The translations under genes were made by a program, and so were the position numbers. A model generated the notes under the pieces. The model worked only from the letters and a program-made list of their open reading frames with translations. It had not been told where the DNA came from and made no database searches. A DNA stretch of 64,000 nucleotides from Caldilineaceae bacterium (GTDB lineage Bacteria; Chloroflexota; Anaerolineae; Caldilineales; Caldilineaceae), in contig JALHQH010000025.1 of NCBI GenBank assembly GCA_022842065.1, positions 105,471 through 169,470 on the forward strand, given 5' to 3'. Position 1 is the first letter of the stretch. Each line of letters opens with the position of its first letter. This document shows positions 56,558-64,000 of the stretch, piece after piece.

Positions 56558-57676
56558 TTACTTTGGGACAGCAGCAGATGTAACCGCCGGCGATGGGATC
56601 TGTAACAATAAAACTTCCAGCGCCAGCCGGGTGTTGATTGTATGGTGGAGATAACCTTCAACCCGCTGCAGCGTCCGCAAATAGTTACGGACAGCCGCGG
56701 CAGATAAATGGGCGGCTTGTTGTTGCAACTCCGTCATCTGGTCGATATTGCAACAAGCCTCTGTACAGCCGGATTGAACCATCAATACATCGCGCCACCA
56801 AGTAAACCAGAGCGCTAATAGCGCAAATAACTGTTCACTCGGCAGCGAAGTTGCGAGTCGTTCCGCCAAAGAAAGACGTTCTAGTGCATTCGCCCGCATT
56901 AGTTGCCAGAGCGTCTGCAATTGTGCTAAGCGGGTCTGCTGTGCCTCGGGCTCGGCAAGTTGTTGCACAGCCCAACCGATCCGGCCATTGGCCAGTCGTG
57001 CCAATAACGCCGCCTGCTGCGGATCAGCCTGCCAGCGGTCGACAAGCGCCGTCGCGATTGTTGATGTTGCTACTGGTCGTAATTCGATTGGCTGGCACCG
57101 ACTGACTACTGTCGGCAGCAGTGCGCTACGCTCAAGCGCAGTAAGGCAAAAAATGACGGTTGGTGGTGGTTCTTCTAATGTCTTCAGCAGCTTGTTGGCA
57201 AAGTTGTCATTTGCCTGGTGAAAATCTTGGATGAGAAAGACTTTGTGCCGCGCTTCCATTGGCCGTAGCGCAACGCTGTGAATCACGTCCGCGGCTTGCT
57301 CTACGCGCAACGTACCACCTAAGCGATCGACCTCACCAGTTTTCGAAAGCGGCTGGAGCAGACGAAAATCTGGATGTGTGCCCCGTTGCATCAACTGGCA
57401 ATGACGACAAACCCCACAGGGCCGCTGTTTTACATCTGTACACAGGAGGGCTTGCGCAAAAATGTGCGCCAAAGTACTTTTGCCAACCTGGCGTGGCCCT
57501 AATAGTAAGTAGGCATGACGCGGTCCACGCAGCACAGCTTGAGCTACGGCTGGCTGTGGTGGGGCAGGTTGTGCTGGGGCAGGTTGTGTAAGCTGCTGCA
57601 AAAAGTGTACAGCAACCTGCTGCCCATAGAATGGCCAGTGGGCTGGTGATCTAACTCCGGTTGCGTTTAGCTGCAT
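56558..57676 (-). CDS. holB: DNA polymerase III delta-prime subunit (clamp-loader AAA protein)
   Basis: A 372-residue clamp-loader subunit. The P-loop is GPRQVGKSTLAHIFA, a zinc module follows (CTDVKQRPCGVCRHC), then KVFLIQDFHQANDNFANKLL and a LEEPPPTVIFCLTALER motif, the family signature with a sensor-like LPTVVSRCQPIEL. It helps load the sliding clamp. Its P-loop is intact, unlike the degenerate loop of some delta-prime subunits, so a DnaX-like fold is not fully excluded. It lies 102 bases upstream of ricT on the same strand, the order holB-ricT that Bacillus also has. Confidence 0.92.
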   Translation of the reverse strand: MQLNATGVRSPAHWPFYGQQVAVHFLQQLTQPAPAQPAPPQPAVAQAVLRGPRHAYLLLGPRQVGKSTLAHIFAQALLCTDVKQRPCGVCRHCQLMQRGTHPDFRLLQPLSKTGEVDRLGGTLRVEQAADVIHSVALRPMEARHKVFLIQDFHQANDNFANKLLKTLEEPPPTVIFCLTALERSALLPTVVSRCQPIELRPVATSTIATALVDRWQADPQQAALLARLANGRIGWAVQQLAEPEAQQTRLAQLQTLWQLMRANALERLSLAERLATSLPSEQLFALLALWFTWWRDVLMVQSGCTEACCNIDQMTELQQQAAHLSAAAVRNYLRTLQRVEGYLHHTINTRLALEVLLLQIPSPAVTSAAVPK

Positions 57677-57804
57677 GCTTAAATTGTATCACAGGTCGAT
57701 AGGCTCATCAACAAATCTCAAGAGAGGCAGAGGGTTTTATCAGGTGGCCTGTGCCACCATTAACCATTACACTACTAAACATTACACGATTGGCCAGTAG
57801 TCAA

Positions 57805-57813
57805 TGGTATAAT
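57805..57813 (+). promoter_or_regulatory. Extended -10 upstream of the solute-binding lipoprotein gene
   Basis: TGG then TATAAT at 57808-57813 forms an extended -10, about 138 bases before the ATG at 57952. No good -35 was seen. The 275-base gap otherwise has no gene-like content. Confidence 0.6.
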
Positions 57814-57951
57814 GCGCAAATGTACTTTAGGCACCACGGACATATCGCCAAAGTACAGTTGTTTTCGCAACGACCCGATTGAAGCAGTCGGCAGCGCAAA
57901 AGCTTGCTCCTTCCAAGAGGAGACACAGTAATGGGGTTAAATTTCTAGACG

Positions 57952-59292
57952 ATGAACGCCTTGATAACCGCCTTAATCCGCTCGTTGCTTCACCCAGGCG
58001 CAGGCTATCGCCTATGGCTGATCAATCTATTCATTCTCATTACCGTGAGTGCCTGTGAAAGGACCAACGGTACTTTGCCGCCGCTACTTACGACAAGCCT
58101 GCCAGTGGGGACAGCGGTAGGCAATACACCGGCGGTTACACCGAGCGCACCGCCGACCACAGTGCCAGATCGCCAACTGTTGTTATGGGTACCACCCTTC
58201 TTTGCAGACAGCACCGAGGGCGAGGTAACGACCGCAATGACTGATGTTTATGCCCAGTTTGAACGCGTTCATCCAGGGGTACATGTTGAATTACAGTTCA
58301 AGAATGAGAGTGGTGATGCAAGTATGTTGAATTATCTGCGCCATGCGCAGCGGCTAGCTCCCACCATTCTCCCAGATCTGATTCTGTTGGATACACAGCA
58401 ACTTTGGCAAGTGGCCGATTTGGAATTGGTGCAGCCAATTGCCGTGAAGCAGTTCATCACCCCAACTGACTTTTTTCCCTTTACCATCGCCGCTGCCTCC
58501 TACAATGAAACCCTACTTGGTATTCCATATGCGACGGATCTCATCCACTTAGTCTATGATAAAGAACATGTAGAAACACCACCAGTAGGTTGGAATGAAT
58601 TGCTTACGCTTGGGCAACCCTACCGTTTTGTAATGAGCAAAAATGAGGGGGTGAATGAGGCCGTCCTGACCCAGTACTTGGGTGCCGGCGGGGTGTTAAC
58701 AACAGAAGCAACGGCCAGCAATACAGAAGCGCTAACAACCCTCTTTACGTTTGCGGCAGCAGCCAATCGCGCGGGAATCGTTTCGGAAGAGGTACTAAGC
58801 CTGACCAATTTAGAACAAGTGTGGGAACGCTTTACCGCTGATGCCACTGGCTTTGCTTATACATCAGCCAGGTTGATGCTTTCGCAGCCTGATAGCCTGG
58901 TTAGCAACAATATTGGCTATGGGCACATTCCGACCAGCACTGGTGGCGGGCAAACGGTAGGTCATGTCTGGGCTTTTGCCATTGTGACCACTGATCCGGA
59001 ACAAGTGCAACTGGCCATTGATCTGATTAACTTACTGCTCGAACCAACCGTACACAGCTCATGGGCGCAGGAAGTCAAGTATATCCCGGCTAGCGTCACT
59101 GCTTTTGAAAGTTGGCGCACAGCCAGTGACTATTACGATTTTTTGCGCAATGAACTTGATTTGGCAGTGGCCTTGCCCAACGGCCGTCGCTATACCGATT
59201 TTAGTAAACGGCTGCAACAAGGGTATGAGAAAGTGCTACACGGTGAAATGACACCCGCTGAAGCGGTAATCTATGTACAGGCGGTGCCGTAA
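57952..59292 (+). CDS. Solute-binding lipoprotein, family 1 (sugar type)
   Basis: A 446-residue extracytoplasmic protein with a signal peptide and lipobox (ITVSAC, Cys about residue 35). The fold resembles family 1 sugar-binding proteins: ERVHPGVHVELQFKNESGDA, DLILLDTQQLWQVADLEL, ETLLGIPYATDLIHLVYDKE, and the C-terminal hinge (YDFLRNELDLAVAL). It should present an oligosaccharide or similar ligand to an ABC transporter, but no permease genes follow; a terminator does. It may work with a remote transporter. The region has its own promoter. Confidence 0.9.
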   Translation: MNALITALIRSLLHPGAGYRLWLINLFILITVSACERTNGTLPPLLTTSLPVGTAVGNTPAVTPSAPPTTVPDRQLLLWVPPFFADSTEGEVTTAMTDVYAQFERVHPGVHVELQFKNESGDASMLNYLRHAQRLAPTILPDLILLDTQQLWQVADLELVQPIAVKQFITPTDFFPFTIAAASYNETLLGIPYATDLIHLVYDKEHVETPPVGWNELLTLGQPYRFVMSKNEGVNEAVLTQYLGAGGVLTTEATASNTEALTTLFTFAAAANRAGIVSEEVLSLTNLEQVWERFTADATGFAYTSARLMLSQPDSLVSNNIGYGHIPTSTGGGQTVGHVWAFAIVTTDPEQVQLAIDLINLLLEPTVHSSWAQEVKYIPASVTAFESWRTASDYYDFLRNELDLAVALPNGRRYTDFSKRLQQGYEKVLHGEMTPAEAVIYVQAVP

Positions 59293-59319
59293 CCGGGGTG
59301 TGGCAATCGTTGAGACAAT

Positions 59320-59368
59320 CGCTAAACAAAAAAGGGATACCGTAATGGTATCCCTTTTTTGTTTAGCG
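59320..59368. terminator. Bidirectional terminator between the lipoprotein gene and rplL
   Basis: A perfect 22-bp stem (59320-59341 with 59347-59368), GTAAT loop, with A- and T-tracts in the arms. Serves both converging genes. Confidence 0.93.
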
Positions 59369-59377
59369 ATGTAACAA

Positions 59378-59755
59378 TTACTTAACTTCGACCACAGCAC
59401 CTTCGGCTTCAAGCTGAGCCTTGGCATCCGTGGCAGCGTCCTTGGTAACTGCCTGAAGCACAGGGGCTGGTGCGCTCTCGACCAGATCCTTCGCTTCTTT
59501 GAGGCCAAGGCTTGTGAGAGCACGCACAACCTTAATGACATTGATCTTCTTGGCGCCAGCCTCTTTCAGGATGACATCAAATTCGGTCTGCTCTTCCACC
59601 ACAGCTTCTGGTGCTGCAGCAGCTATACCGCCAGCCATTGCGACGGGGGCAGCAGCGCTCACACCCCATGCCTCTTCCAACATCTTTACGAGTTGTGAAG
59701 CTTCGAGCAGGGTAAGACCATCCAATTGTTGCTTGATTGCCTGTAAATCGGCCAT
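59378..59755 (-). CDS. rplL: 50S ribosomal protein L7/L12
   Basis: A 125-residue L12 that recruits translation GTPases to the stalk. The N-terminal dimerisation part is followed by an Ala/Pro-rich hinge and the C-terminal domain with [20 protein letters not shown] and [24 protein letters not shown] lies upstream of the ATG. It ends the minus-strand ribosomal block; a terminator follows immediately, so rpoB and rpoC do not follow as they do in most bacteria. Confidence 0.97.
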   Translation of the reverse strand: MADLQAIKQQLDGLTLLEASQLVKMLEEAWGVSAAAPVAMAGGIAAAAPEAVVEEQTEFDVILKEAGAKKINVIKVVRALTSLGLKEAKDLVESAPAPVLQAVTKDAATDAKAQLEAEGAVVEVK

Positions 59756-59894
59756 GAGTTAAATTCTCCTAATTATTTTGGCATAGACGCAAGGTCTTCT
59801 GCTAACGTTTCAGTGTAGGGGCAAAAAGGTTCATCCGTTGAAGTGATGAATCAACAAAATGCCAGGTACGCCAACGGTCAGTGTAAGCCAACGC

Positions 59895-60431
59895 TTAGGC
59901 GGCTTCTGATTCTTGACGTTTTTCGACGTAGGCGTTGATCACGCGCGCCAGGCTTGCACCAGGGGCATTGATGATCCGCACCAAACTGCTTGCAGGGGCA
60001 TTGATTGTACCCAAGACCATTGCCAGCGTCTGTTCCTTGGTCGGCAGGTCCGAGAGTGATTCGGCCTGTTGTGCATTGAGCACGGAAGATTCTAACAAGG
60101 CACCAGTAATCTCTAGAACCTTAGCATCTTTGATCCAGTCTTTCAGCGCAGTAACGCCTTGACCGATATCCTCGCCAATGAAAGCCACCCCATTGGTGCC
60201 TTTCAACAGATCACCAGGCTGCTTGCGTCCTGTATTTTCCAGAGCAATCGCCAGCAACTTGTTTTTGACAACCATATAGGTTGTTCCACTTTCCTTCAGC
60301 TTGCCGCGCAACGAACGCAATCTTGCCACATTCACACCCTTGTAATTGGTAAAAACAAGGGCGGATGATTCGGTGATGCATTGTTGGTACAAGGCAACAA
60401 GCTCTTCTTTCTTTTCACGTGTAATTGCCAA
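59895..60431 (-). CDS. rplJ: 50S ribosomal protein L10
   Basis: A 178-residue L10, base of the L12 stalk. It starts with TTG: L-A-I-T-R-E-K-K-E-E-L-V, with AAAGGAGG nine bases upstream; the longer frame from 60452 would include the ribosome site. Core features are the YKGVNVARLRSLRGKLKESG and TTYMVVKNKLLAIAL segments and the Ala-rich C-terminal helix that binds L12. It is preceded by an L10 leader RNA with a terminator, which should let L10-L12 repress their own synthesis. rplL follows 139 bases downstream. Confidence 0.96.
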   Translation of the reverse strand: MAITREKKEELVALYQQCITESSALVFTNYKGVNVARLRSLRGKLKESGTTYMVVKNKLLAIALENTGRKQPGDLLKGTNGVAFIGEDIGQGVTALKDWIKDAKVLEITGALLESSVLNAQQAESLSDLPTKEQTLAMVLGTINAPASSLVRIINAPGASLARVINAYVEKRQESEAA

Positions 60432-60558
60432 AGTGACATCCCTCCTTTCCAAGAGGATTCGCGTAACGGTAGGTCAGCAACAAGGCAACATCCCTACCTA
60501 TAATACTTGGTACTGGCATAGGCTGTTCCCCATACCGCGCCTAAGTATAAACCAATGA

Positions 60559-60715
60559 AAAAACGCCTTTATACCGAAGCATAAAGGCGTTTTTGACAAA
60601 TCAAAACAACCGCAATGCGGTCGCTTGTTGTCTTAAACCCTGTTCGCCTCGGCAGGCTGTAGCAGCGCTACATTTACACTTGCACCTGCTGTCTCTAGCA
60701 CACAAGAGTGAGTAA
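60559..60715 (-). promoter_or_regulatory. L10 leader with attenuator before rplJ
   Basis: On the minus strand GAGACAGCAGG (60685-60695) and CCTGCCGAGGC (60646-60656) are the conserved core of ribosomal L10 leaders, which bind the L10-L12 complex. Downstream lies a terminator: AAAAACGCCTTTAT (minus) and its partner, arms 60559-60572 and 60581-60594, a perfect 14-bp stem followed by T6 on the minus strand. Binding of excess L10 should favour termination. Confidence 0.8.
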
Positions 60716-60743
60716 CAGCTATACGATTGTTAACAATTATAAA

Positions 60744-61463
60744 CTAGTTGCCATCAGCACGCAAAGCGCTGACTGCAGCAACATCAGTTTTTACCCCAGG
60801 CCCCATGGTGCTGGTTAAAGTTGCGCGATGAATATAGTTGCCTTTGAGCGAGGCAGGCTTGGCAGCCATCACCGCTTCCATCAGCGAACTCAGGTTGCCC
60901 ATCAACTTGCTCTCATCAAAGCTGGCTTTACCAATCGGCACATGGATGTTTGCCGTTTTGTCAACACGAAACTCAACACGGCCCAAGCGTGCTTCTTCGA
61001 TGACACGGGGCAGTTCTTCGCCAGGGACAATGGTACCTGTCTTTGGGCTAGGCATCAGCCCACGGGGGCCAAGCACACGGCCCAAGCGGCCAACAATACG
61101 CATCATATCAGGGGTTGCCAACACCACATCAAAGTCGGTCCATCCACCCTGAATGCGTTCGGCCAAATCCTCGGCACCAATATAGTCAGCCCCAGCTTCT
61201 CTAGCAATCGTCTGCCCTTCTGGGGCCGCAAAGACCAGAATGCGCACCTGACGACCAGTGCCATTGGGCAACGTGACAACACCACGCACCTGTTGTTCTG
61301 GATAACGCGGATCAATGCCCATGCGCAGGTGAACTTCGATCGTCTCATCAAACTTAGCCGTCGCGGTCTCTTTCACCAAGCGAACTGCGTCTGCCGGCAT
61401 ATAGGCTTGTGTGCGATCAACCTTTTCTGCAATGCTGTTAAATCGTTTACTGTGCTTTGCCAT
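60744..61463 (-). CDS. rplA: 50S ribosomal protein L1
   Basis: A 239-residue L1, which forms the L1 stalk and moves with the E-site tRNA. Its core is AKHSKRFNSIAEKVDRTQAY at the start, then VHLRMGIDPRYPEQQVRGVV, LGPRGLMPSPKTGTIVP and the C-terminal IHRATLTSTMGPGVKTDV. I start at the ATG at 61463 with GAGGAG upstream; the longer frame overlaps rplK. It lies between rplK and the L10 leader. Confidence 0.97.
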   Translation of the reverse strand: MAKHSKRFNSIAEKVDRTQAYMPADAVRLVKETATAKFDETIEVHLRMGIDPRYPEQQVRGVVTLPNGTGRQVRILVFAAPEGQTIAREAGADYIGAEDLAERIQGGWTDFDVVLATPDMMRIVGRLGRVLGPRGLMPSPKTGTIVPGEELPRVIEEARLGRVEFRVDKTANIHVPIGKASFDESKLMGNLSSLMEAVMAAKPASLKGNYIHRATLTSTMGPGVKTDVAAVSALRADGN

Positions 61464-61539
61464 GATTAACTCCTCGTGGTCATAACGGGATTGCGCCCTG
61501 CCACTAACTATAATTATTTGTAAGGGATAGAAGGCGAAA

Positions 61540-61968
61540 TTACTCTGCAGCCACGGTGACGCCCATACTGCGGGCAGTTCCTTCAACCATGCGCATCGCG
61601 CTATCGAGATTGATTGCGCCTAAATCCTTCAACTTGATCTCGGCAATCTCACGCACCTGTTGTTGGGAAAGGCGGCCAACCTTGCTTTTATTCGGCTCAG
61701 CACTACCACTTGGAATATTGATCATCCGCTTGATCAAATCCACCACAGGTGGGGTCTTGGTAATGAAAACAAATGAGTTATCACTAAAGATTGTGATCTC
61801 AACCGGAATTACCTGACCGATCTGCGCCTGGGTCCGTGCATTGTATTCTTTGCAGAAGGCCATAATATTGACACCCTGTGGACCTAACGCAGTACCAACG
61901 GGGGGTGCAGGATTTGCCTTGCCGGCATTCAACTGCAACTTAACGATTGCTTTTACTTTCTTTGCCAT
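61540..61968 (-). CDS. rplK: 50S ribosomal protein L11
   Basis: A 142-residue L11, part of the GTPase-associated centre. It has [37 protein letters not shown] and the conserved [12 protein letters not shown], and ends with a C-terminal RNA-binding domain ([20 protein letters not shown]). AGGAG precedes the ATG. It is followed by rplA. This is the usual rplK-rplA order after nusG. Confidence 0.97.
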   Translation of the reverse strand: MAKKVKAIVKLQLNAGKANPAPPVGTALGPQGVNIMAFCKEYNARTQAQIGQVIPVEITIFSDNSFVFITKTPPVVDLIKRMINIPSGSAEPNKSKVGRLSQQQVREIAEIKLKDLGAINLDSAMRMVEGTARSMGVTVAAE

Positions 61969-62091
61969 TTTTCACTCCTTCTGGTCCTGGTAAACGCGCA
62001 TTGGCAAGTGGCGCTCGCCTTGCGCTCCCAGCAAACCAGCTATTTAAGAATAGTTAAACGACTTATACTATGCTTTCGTAAAAAGCTTAGT

Positions 62092-62730
62092 TTAATGCTC
62101 ATCCCGCTGTAGTTGTAGAAAATCAACTTCGACAGGCGTTTCTCGATTAAAAAAGCTCACAAGGACTTTTGCTTTGCCCTTATCAGCGTCAATCTCTTCA
62201 ACAATGCCACTAAATTCGGCAAACGGGCCACTCATAATGCGCACGTGCTCACCAAGCTGGAAGCTCACCTTGAGTTTTGGCGCATCCGACTCAATCCGCT
62301 GCATAATCTTGCCGATTTCTTCAGCGCTTAACGGCGTCGGTTTATTACCAACCCCAACAAAGCCTGTTACGCCAGGGCTATTGCGCACGACGTACCAACT
62401 GTCTTCGTCCATGATCATGTTAACCAAAACATAACCAGGAAAGACACGGCGTTCGACTTCACGGCGCACGCCATTACGAATCTCAATCTCCGTCTCAGTC
62501 GGTACAACCACTTGTAGGATGCGGTCAGTCATGGCCATCGACTCGGCACGATGTTCAATATTCTTCTTGACTTTGTTTTCCATACCGGAGTAGCTATGGA
62601 TCACATACCAATCTCCGGTTGGGCCACTACCTGCCGCTTCAGCGTCCAGTTGCGCCGCGATTTCAGCATCAAGCGCAGCCAGTTCGTCCGCAGCAGCCAG
62701 TTCGTTAACCCTATCTAATTGGTTGGCCAC
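62092..62730 (-). CDS. nusG: Transcription antitermination factor NusG
   Basis: A 212-residue NusG, which tunes RNA polymerase pausing. It starts with GTG, GGAG seven bases upstream. A 40-residue acidic Ala-rich N-terminal extension (LAALDAEIAAQLDAEAAGSG) precedes the NGN domain (WYVIHSYSGMENKVKKNIE, RRVFPGYVLVNMIMDE), and the KOW domain is near the C-terminus (GPFAEFSGIVEEIDADKGK). The extension is longer than in most bacteria. The gene precedes rplK. Confidence 0.96.
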   Translation of the reverse strand: MANQLDRVNELAAADELAALDAEIAAQLDAEAAGSGPTGDWYVIHSYSGMENKVKKNIEHRAESMAMTDRILQVVVPTETEIEIRNGVRREVERRVFPGYVLVNMIMDEDSWYVVRNSPGVTGFVGVGNKPTPLSAEEIGKIMQRIESDAPKLKVSFQLGEHVRIMSGPFAEFSGIVEEIDADKGKAKVLVSFFNRETPVEVDFLQLQRDEH

Positions 62731-62992
62731 ATTAACTCTCCTTCACTCCTCAGACGAACAACAGGAACAGCGAAACAATCATAAACGCAGAACAGCGATA
62801 ACCCGTTATATAACTGACAACTACCGATTAGTGAATAAAAATTCGACGGCAGAAAACATCATACGGTACCCCAGCTTGTTGACAGTAAACAAGCGAAATA
62901 CACAACTGTTGTCAGGAGAACGGCGGGGAAACAAGTAGATCTGCGGGTAATGACTAAAAACGACTTTTAGACGTTTTCAAACAAAGTCGACT

Positions 62993-63211
62993 TTATAATG
63001 CTGTAATAATTGCGGTGATGACGAGGCTAAAGAGCGAATCAACACCAAAAAGTACAATTGCGGCAATTACCGTAACAATGGACACCACCCAAGTCAAACG
63101 CAGTCCTTCTTCACGCGTAGGCCAAGTAACTTTACCAATTTCAGCCCGCGTATCACGCAGGTAATGCATAATTGGATTTTCTGTTCGTGCTGGGGTAGTA
63201 GTACGACCCAT
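62993..63211 (-). CDS. secE: Preprotein translocase subunit SecE
   Basis: A 72-residue SecE. It has a short N-terminus, the conserved amphipathic helix RAEIGKVTWPTREEGLRLTW, and a single membrane helix (VVSIVTVIAAIVLFGVDSLF). With SecY and SecG it forms the export channel. I use the ATG at 63211, with AGAGG upstream; the longer frame has no typical SecE residues. It is followed by nusG after 262 bases, in which I saw no gene. Confidence 0.93.
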   Translation of the reverse strand: MGRTTTPARTENPIMHYLRDTRAEIGKVTWPTREEGLRLTWVVSIVTVIAAIVLFGVDSLFSLVITAIITAL

Positions 63212-63384
63212 TGATCGCCTCTTTTTAAGATAAGACTTGCAGAAAATCTTGTAATGTGAACATATACACCTGAAAACGAGCATTCTCTTCCGTGCTTAAG
63301 AAGATAAACAATTGTTCTCAGCGCATTCGCCACTTAGTAAATTTGCAAGTCACGATGAATCTTTGACACAGATGATACTCTCAA

Positions 63385-63418
63385 AATGACCACCGGCGTC
63401 GTGACGCCGGTGGTCATT
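63385..63418 (-). terminator. 16-bp hairpin between tRNA-Trp and secE
   Basis: AATGACCACCGGCGTC (63385-63400) pairs perfectly with 63403-63418. On the minus strand it is followed only by TTTTGAG, so termination may be partial. Confidence 0.7.
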
Positions 63419-63422
63419 GAGG

Positions 63423-63495
63423 CAGGCGAGGCAGGAATTGAACCCGCAACCTGCGGTTTTGGAGACCGCCGCTCTGCCAATTGAGCTACTCGCCT
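63423..63495 (-). tRNA. tRNA-Trp (CCA anticodon)
   Basis: A 73-nt cloverleaf on the minus strand: acceptor AGGCGAG with CTCGCCT, D arm GCTC/GAGC, anticodon stem GCGGT/ACCGC with loop CTCCAAA (anticodon CCA), T arm GCGGG/CCTGC (one G-U pair) with loop TTCAATT. The 3' CCA is not encoded. The position between tuf and secE is common in Chloroflexota and many other bacteria. Confidence 0.97.
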
Positions 63496-63504
63496 ATATT
63501 AAAA

Positions 63505-63550
63505 AGTAAGGAATAAGACAAAAAGTGTTTTTTGCACTTTATTCCTTACT
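63505..63550 (-). terminator. Rho-independent terminator of tuf
   Basis: AGTAAGGAATAA (63505-63516) pairs with TTATTCCTTACT (63539-63550); on the minus strand T5 follows. It lies just past the tuf stop and before tRNA-Trp. Confidence 0.85.
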
Positions 63551-63556
63551 TCTCAA

Positions 63557-64000
63557 CTACTTCAGAATTTCGGTAATGACGCCAGCGCCAACGGTACGGC
63601 CACCTTCGCGAATCGCGAAGCGGCTACCAGTCTCCAACGCCACCGGCGAAATCAGGGTGACCCGCATATTGATGTTGTCACCAGGCATCACCATCTCTAC
63701 CCCCTCGGGCAGTTCAATCGCACCGGTGATATCCATTGTGCGAATGTAGAACTGGGGTCGATAGCCCTTGAAGAACGGCGTATGACGACCACCCTCTTCC
63801 TTCTTCAACACGTAGACTTCCGCCATGAACTCGGTGTGGGGGGTGATACTGCCAGGCTTGGCCAAGACCATCCCACGTTCAATATCTTCGCGGTCGATGC
63901 CACGCAAGAGACAGCCGACGTTGTCACCGGCCATGCCCTGATCGAGCAACTTGCGGAACATTTCGACACCGGTGACCGTGGTACGGCGGGTAGCACCCAA
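63557..64000 (-). CDS. tuf: Elongation factor Tu, C-terminal part (cut by the window end)
   Basis: The last 147 residues of EF-Tu, the GTPase that brings aminoacyl-tRNA to the ribosome. Domain II-III sequence is diagnostic: [59 protein letters not shown], and [20 protein letters not shown] at the end. The GTPase domain lies beyond base 64000. A terminator and tRNA-Trp follow downstream on the minus strand. Confidence 0.98.
   Translation of the reverse strand: MGATRRTTVTGVEMFRKLLDQGMAGDNVGCLLRGIDREDIERGMVLAKPGSITPHTEFMAEVYVLKKEEGGRHTPFFKGYRPQFYIRTMDITGAIELPEGVEMVMPGDNINMRVTLISPVALETGSRFAIREGGRTVGAGVITEILK

Overview
The window looks like chromosomal DNA from a filamentous member of the phylum Chloroflexota, probably class Chloroflexia. 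This rests on recognised families and gene order: a Rab-like GTPase beside a PAS histidine kinase, a 198-residue EF-Ts, SpoVS in a non-endospore setting, a DUF3048 protein with an SH3 domain, many GT4 and GT39-like glycosyltransferases, and an EF-Tu/tRNA-Trp/SecE/NusG/L11/L1/L10/L12 block. No photosynthesis genes are present, so genus and lifestyle stay open. No plasmid, phage, CRISPR array or complete insertion sequence was seen.

Layout. 1-2342: end of an unknown gene, a small GTPase and a hybrid-sensor-like histidine kinase. 2443-6969: an SNF2 ATPase and a SWIM-like partner. 6974-11838: membrane protein, acetyltransferase and two glycosyltransferases, tightly packed. 12104-14308: large-subunit catalase. 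14402-15143 (minus): an HNH endonuclease with a small conserved upstream partner. 15218-20553 (minus): a four-gene operon with a glycoside-hydrolase-like protein, a solute-binding protein, a Lon-like protease and a universal stress protein. 20697-27745 (plus): M50 protease, HD protein, TyrA-like dehydrogenase, then a translationally coupled run of GT2, GT4, CsaB and GT4. 27839-31385: more surface-polysaccharide genes (GT4, flippase, methyltransferase) and a likely sulfatase remnant. 31557-34358: a secreted repeat protein and a lipoprotein. 34540-40916: response regulator, rpsB, tsf, pyrH, frr, uppS, cdsA. 40935-44930 (minus): rpe, hydrolase, site-2 protease with CBS domains, DUF971 protein and slipin. 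45196-47971: DUF3048 protein and GNAT protein.

47972-49036 is a gene-free, AT-rich stretch with DnaA-box-like sites ahead of dnaA; it is the best candidate for the replication origin. dnaA is followed by recA, not dnaN. Next come rny (RNase Y), spoVS, and, on the other strand, ricT and a delta-prime clamp-loader gene. 57952-59292 is a sugar-type solute-binding lipoprotein. 59378-64000 (minus) is the ribosomal/elongation block, with a recognisable L10 leader and attenuator before rplJ; rpoB does not follow rplL.

Together the genes describe envelope polysaccharide synthesis and anchoring, membrane proteolysis, RNA turnover and core translation. Notable non-coding structure includes long perfect inverted repeats, a 28-nt tandem repeat that duplicates a translation start region, a leaderless extended -10 promoter, and several well-formed bidirectional terminators. 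The least described item is the HNH plus small-partner pair; the rest is mostly core or cell-envelope function.
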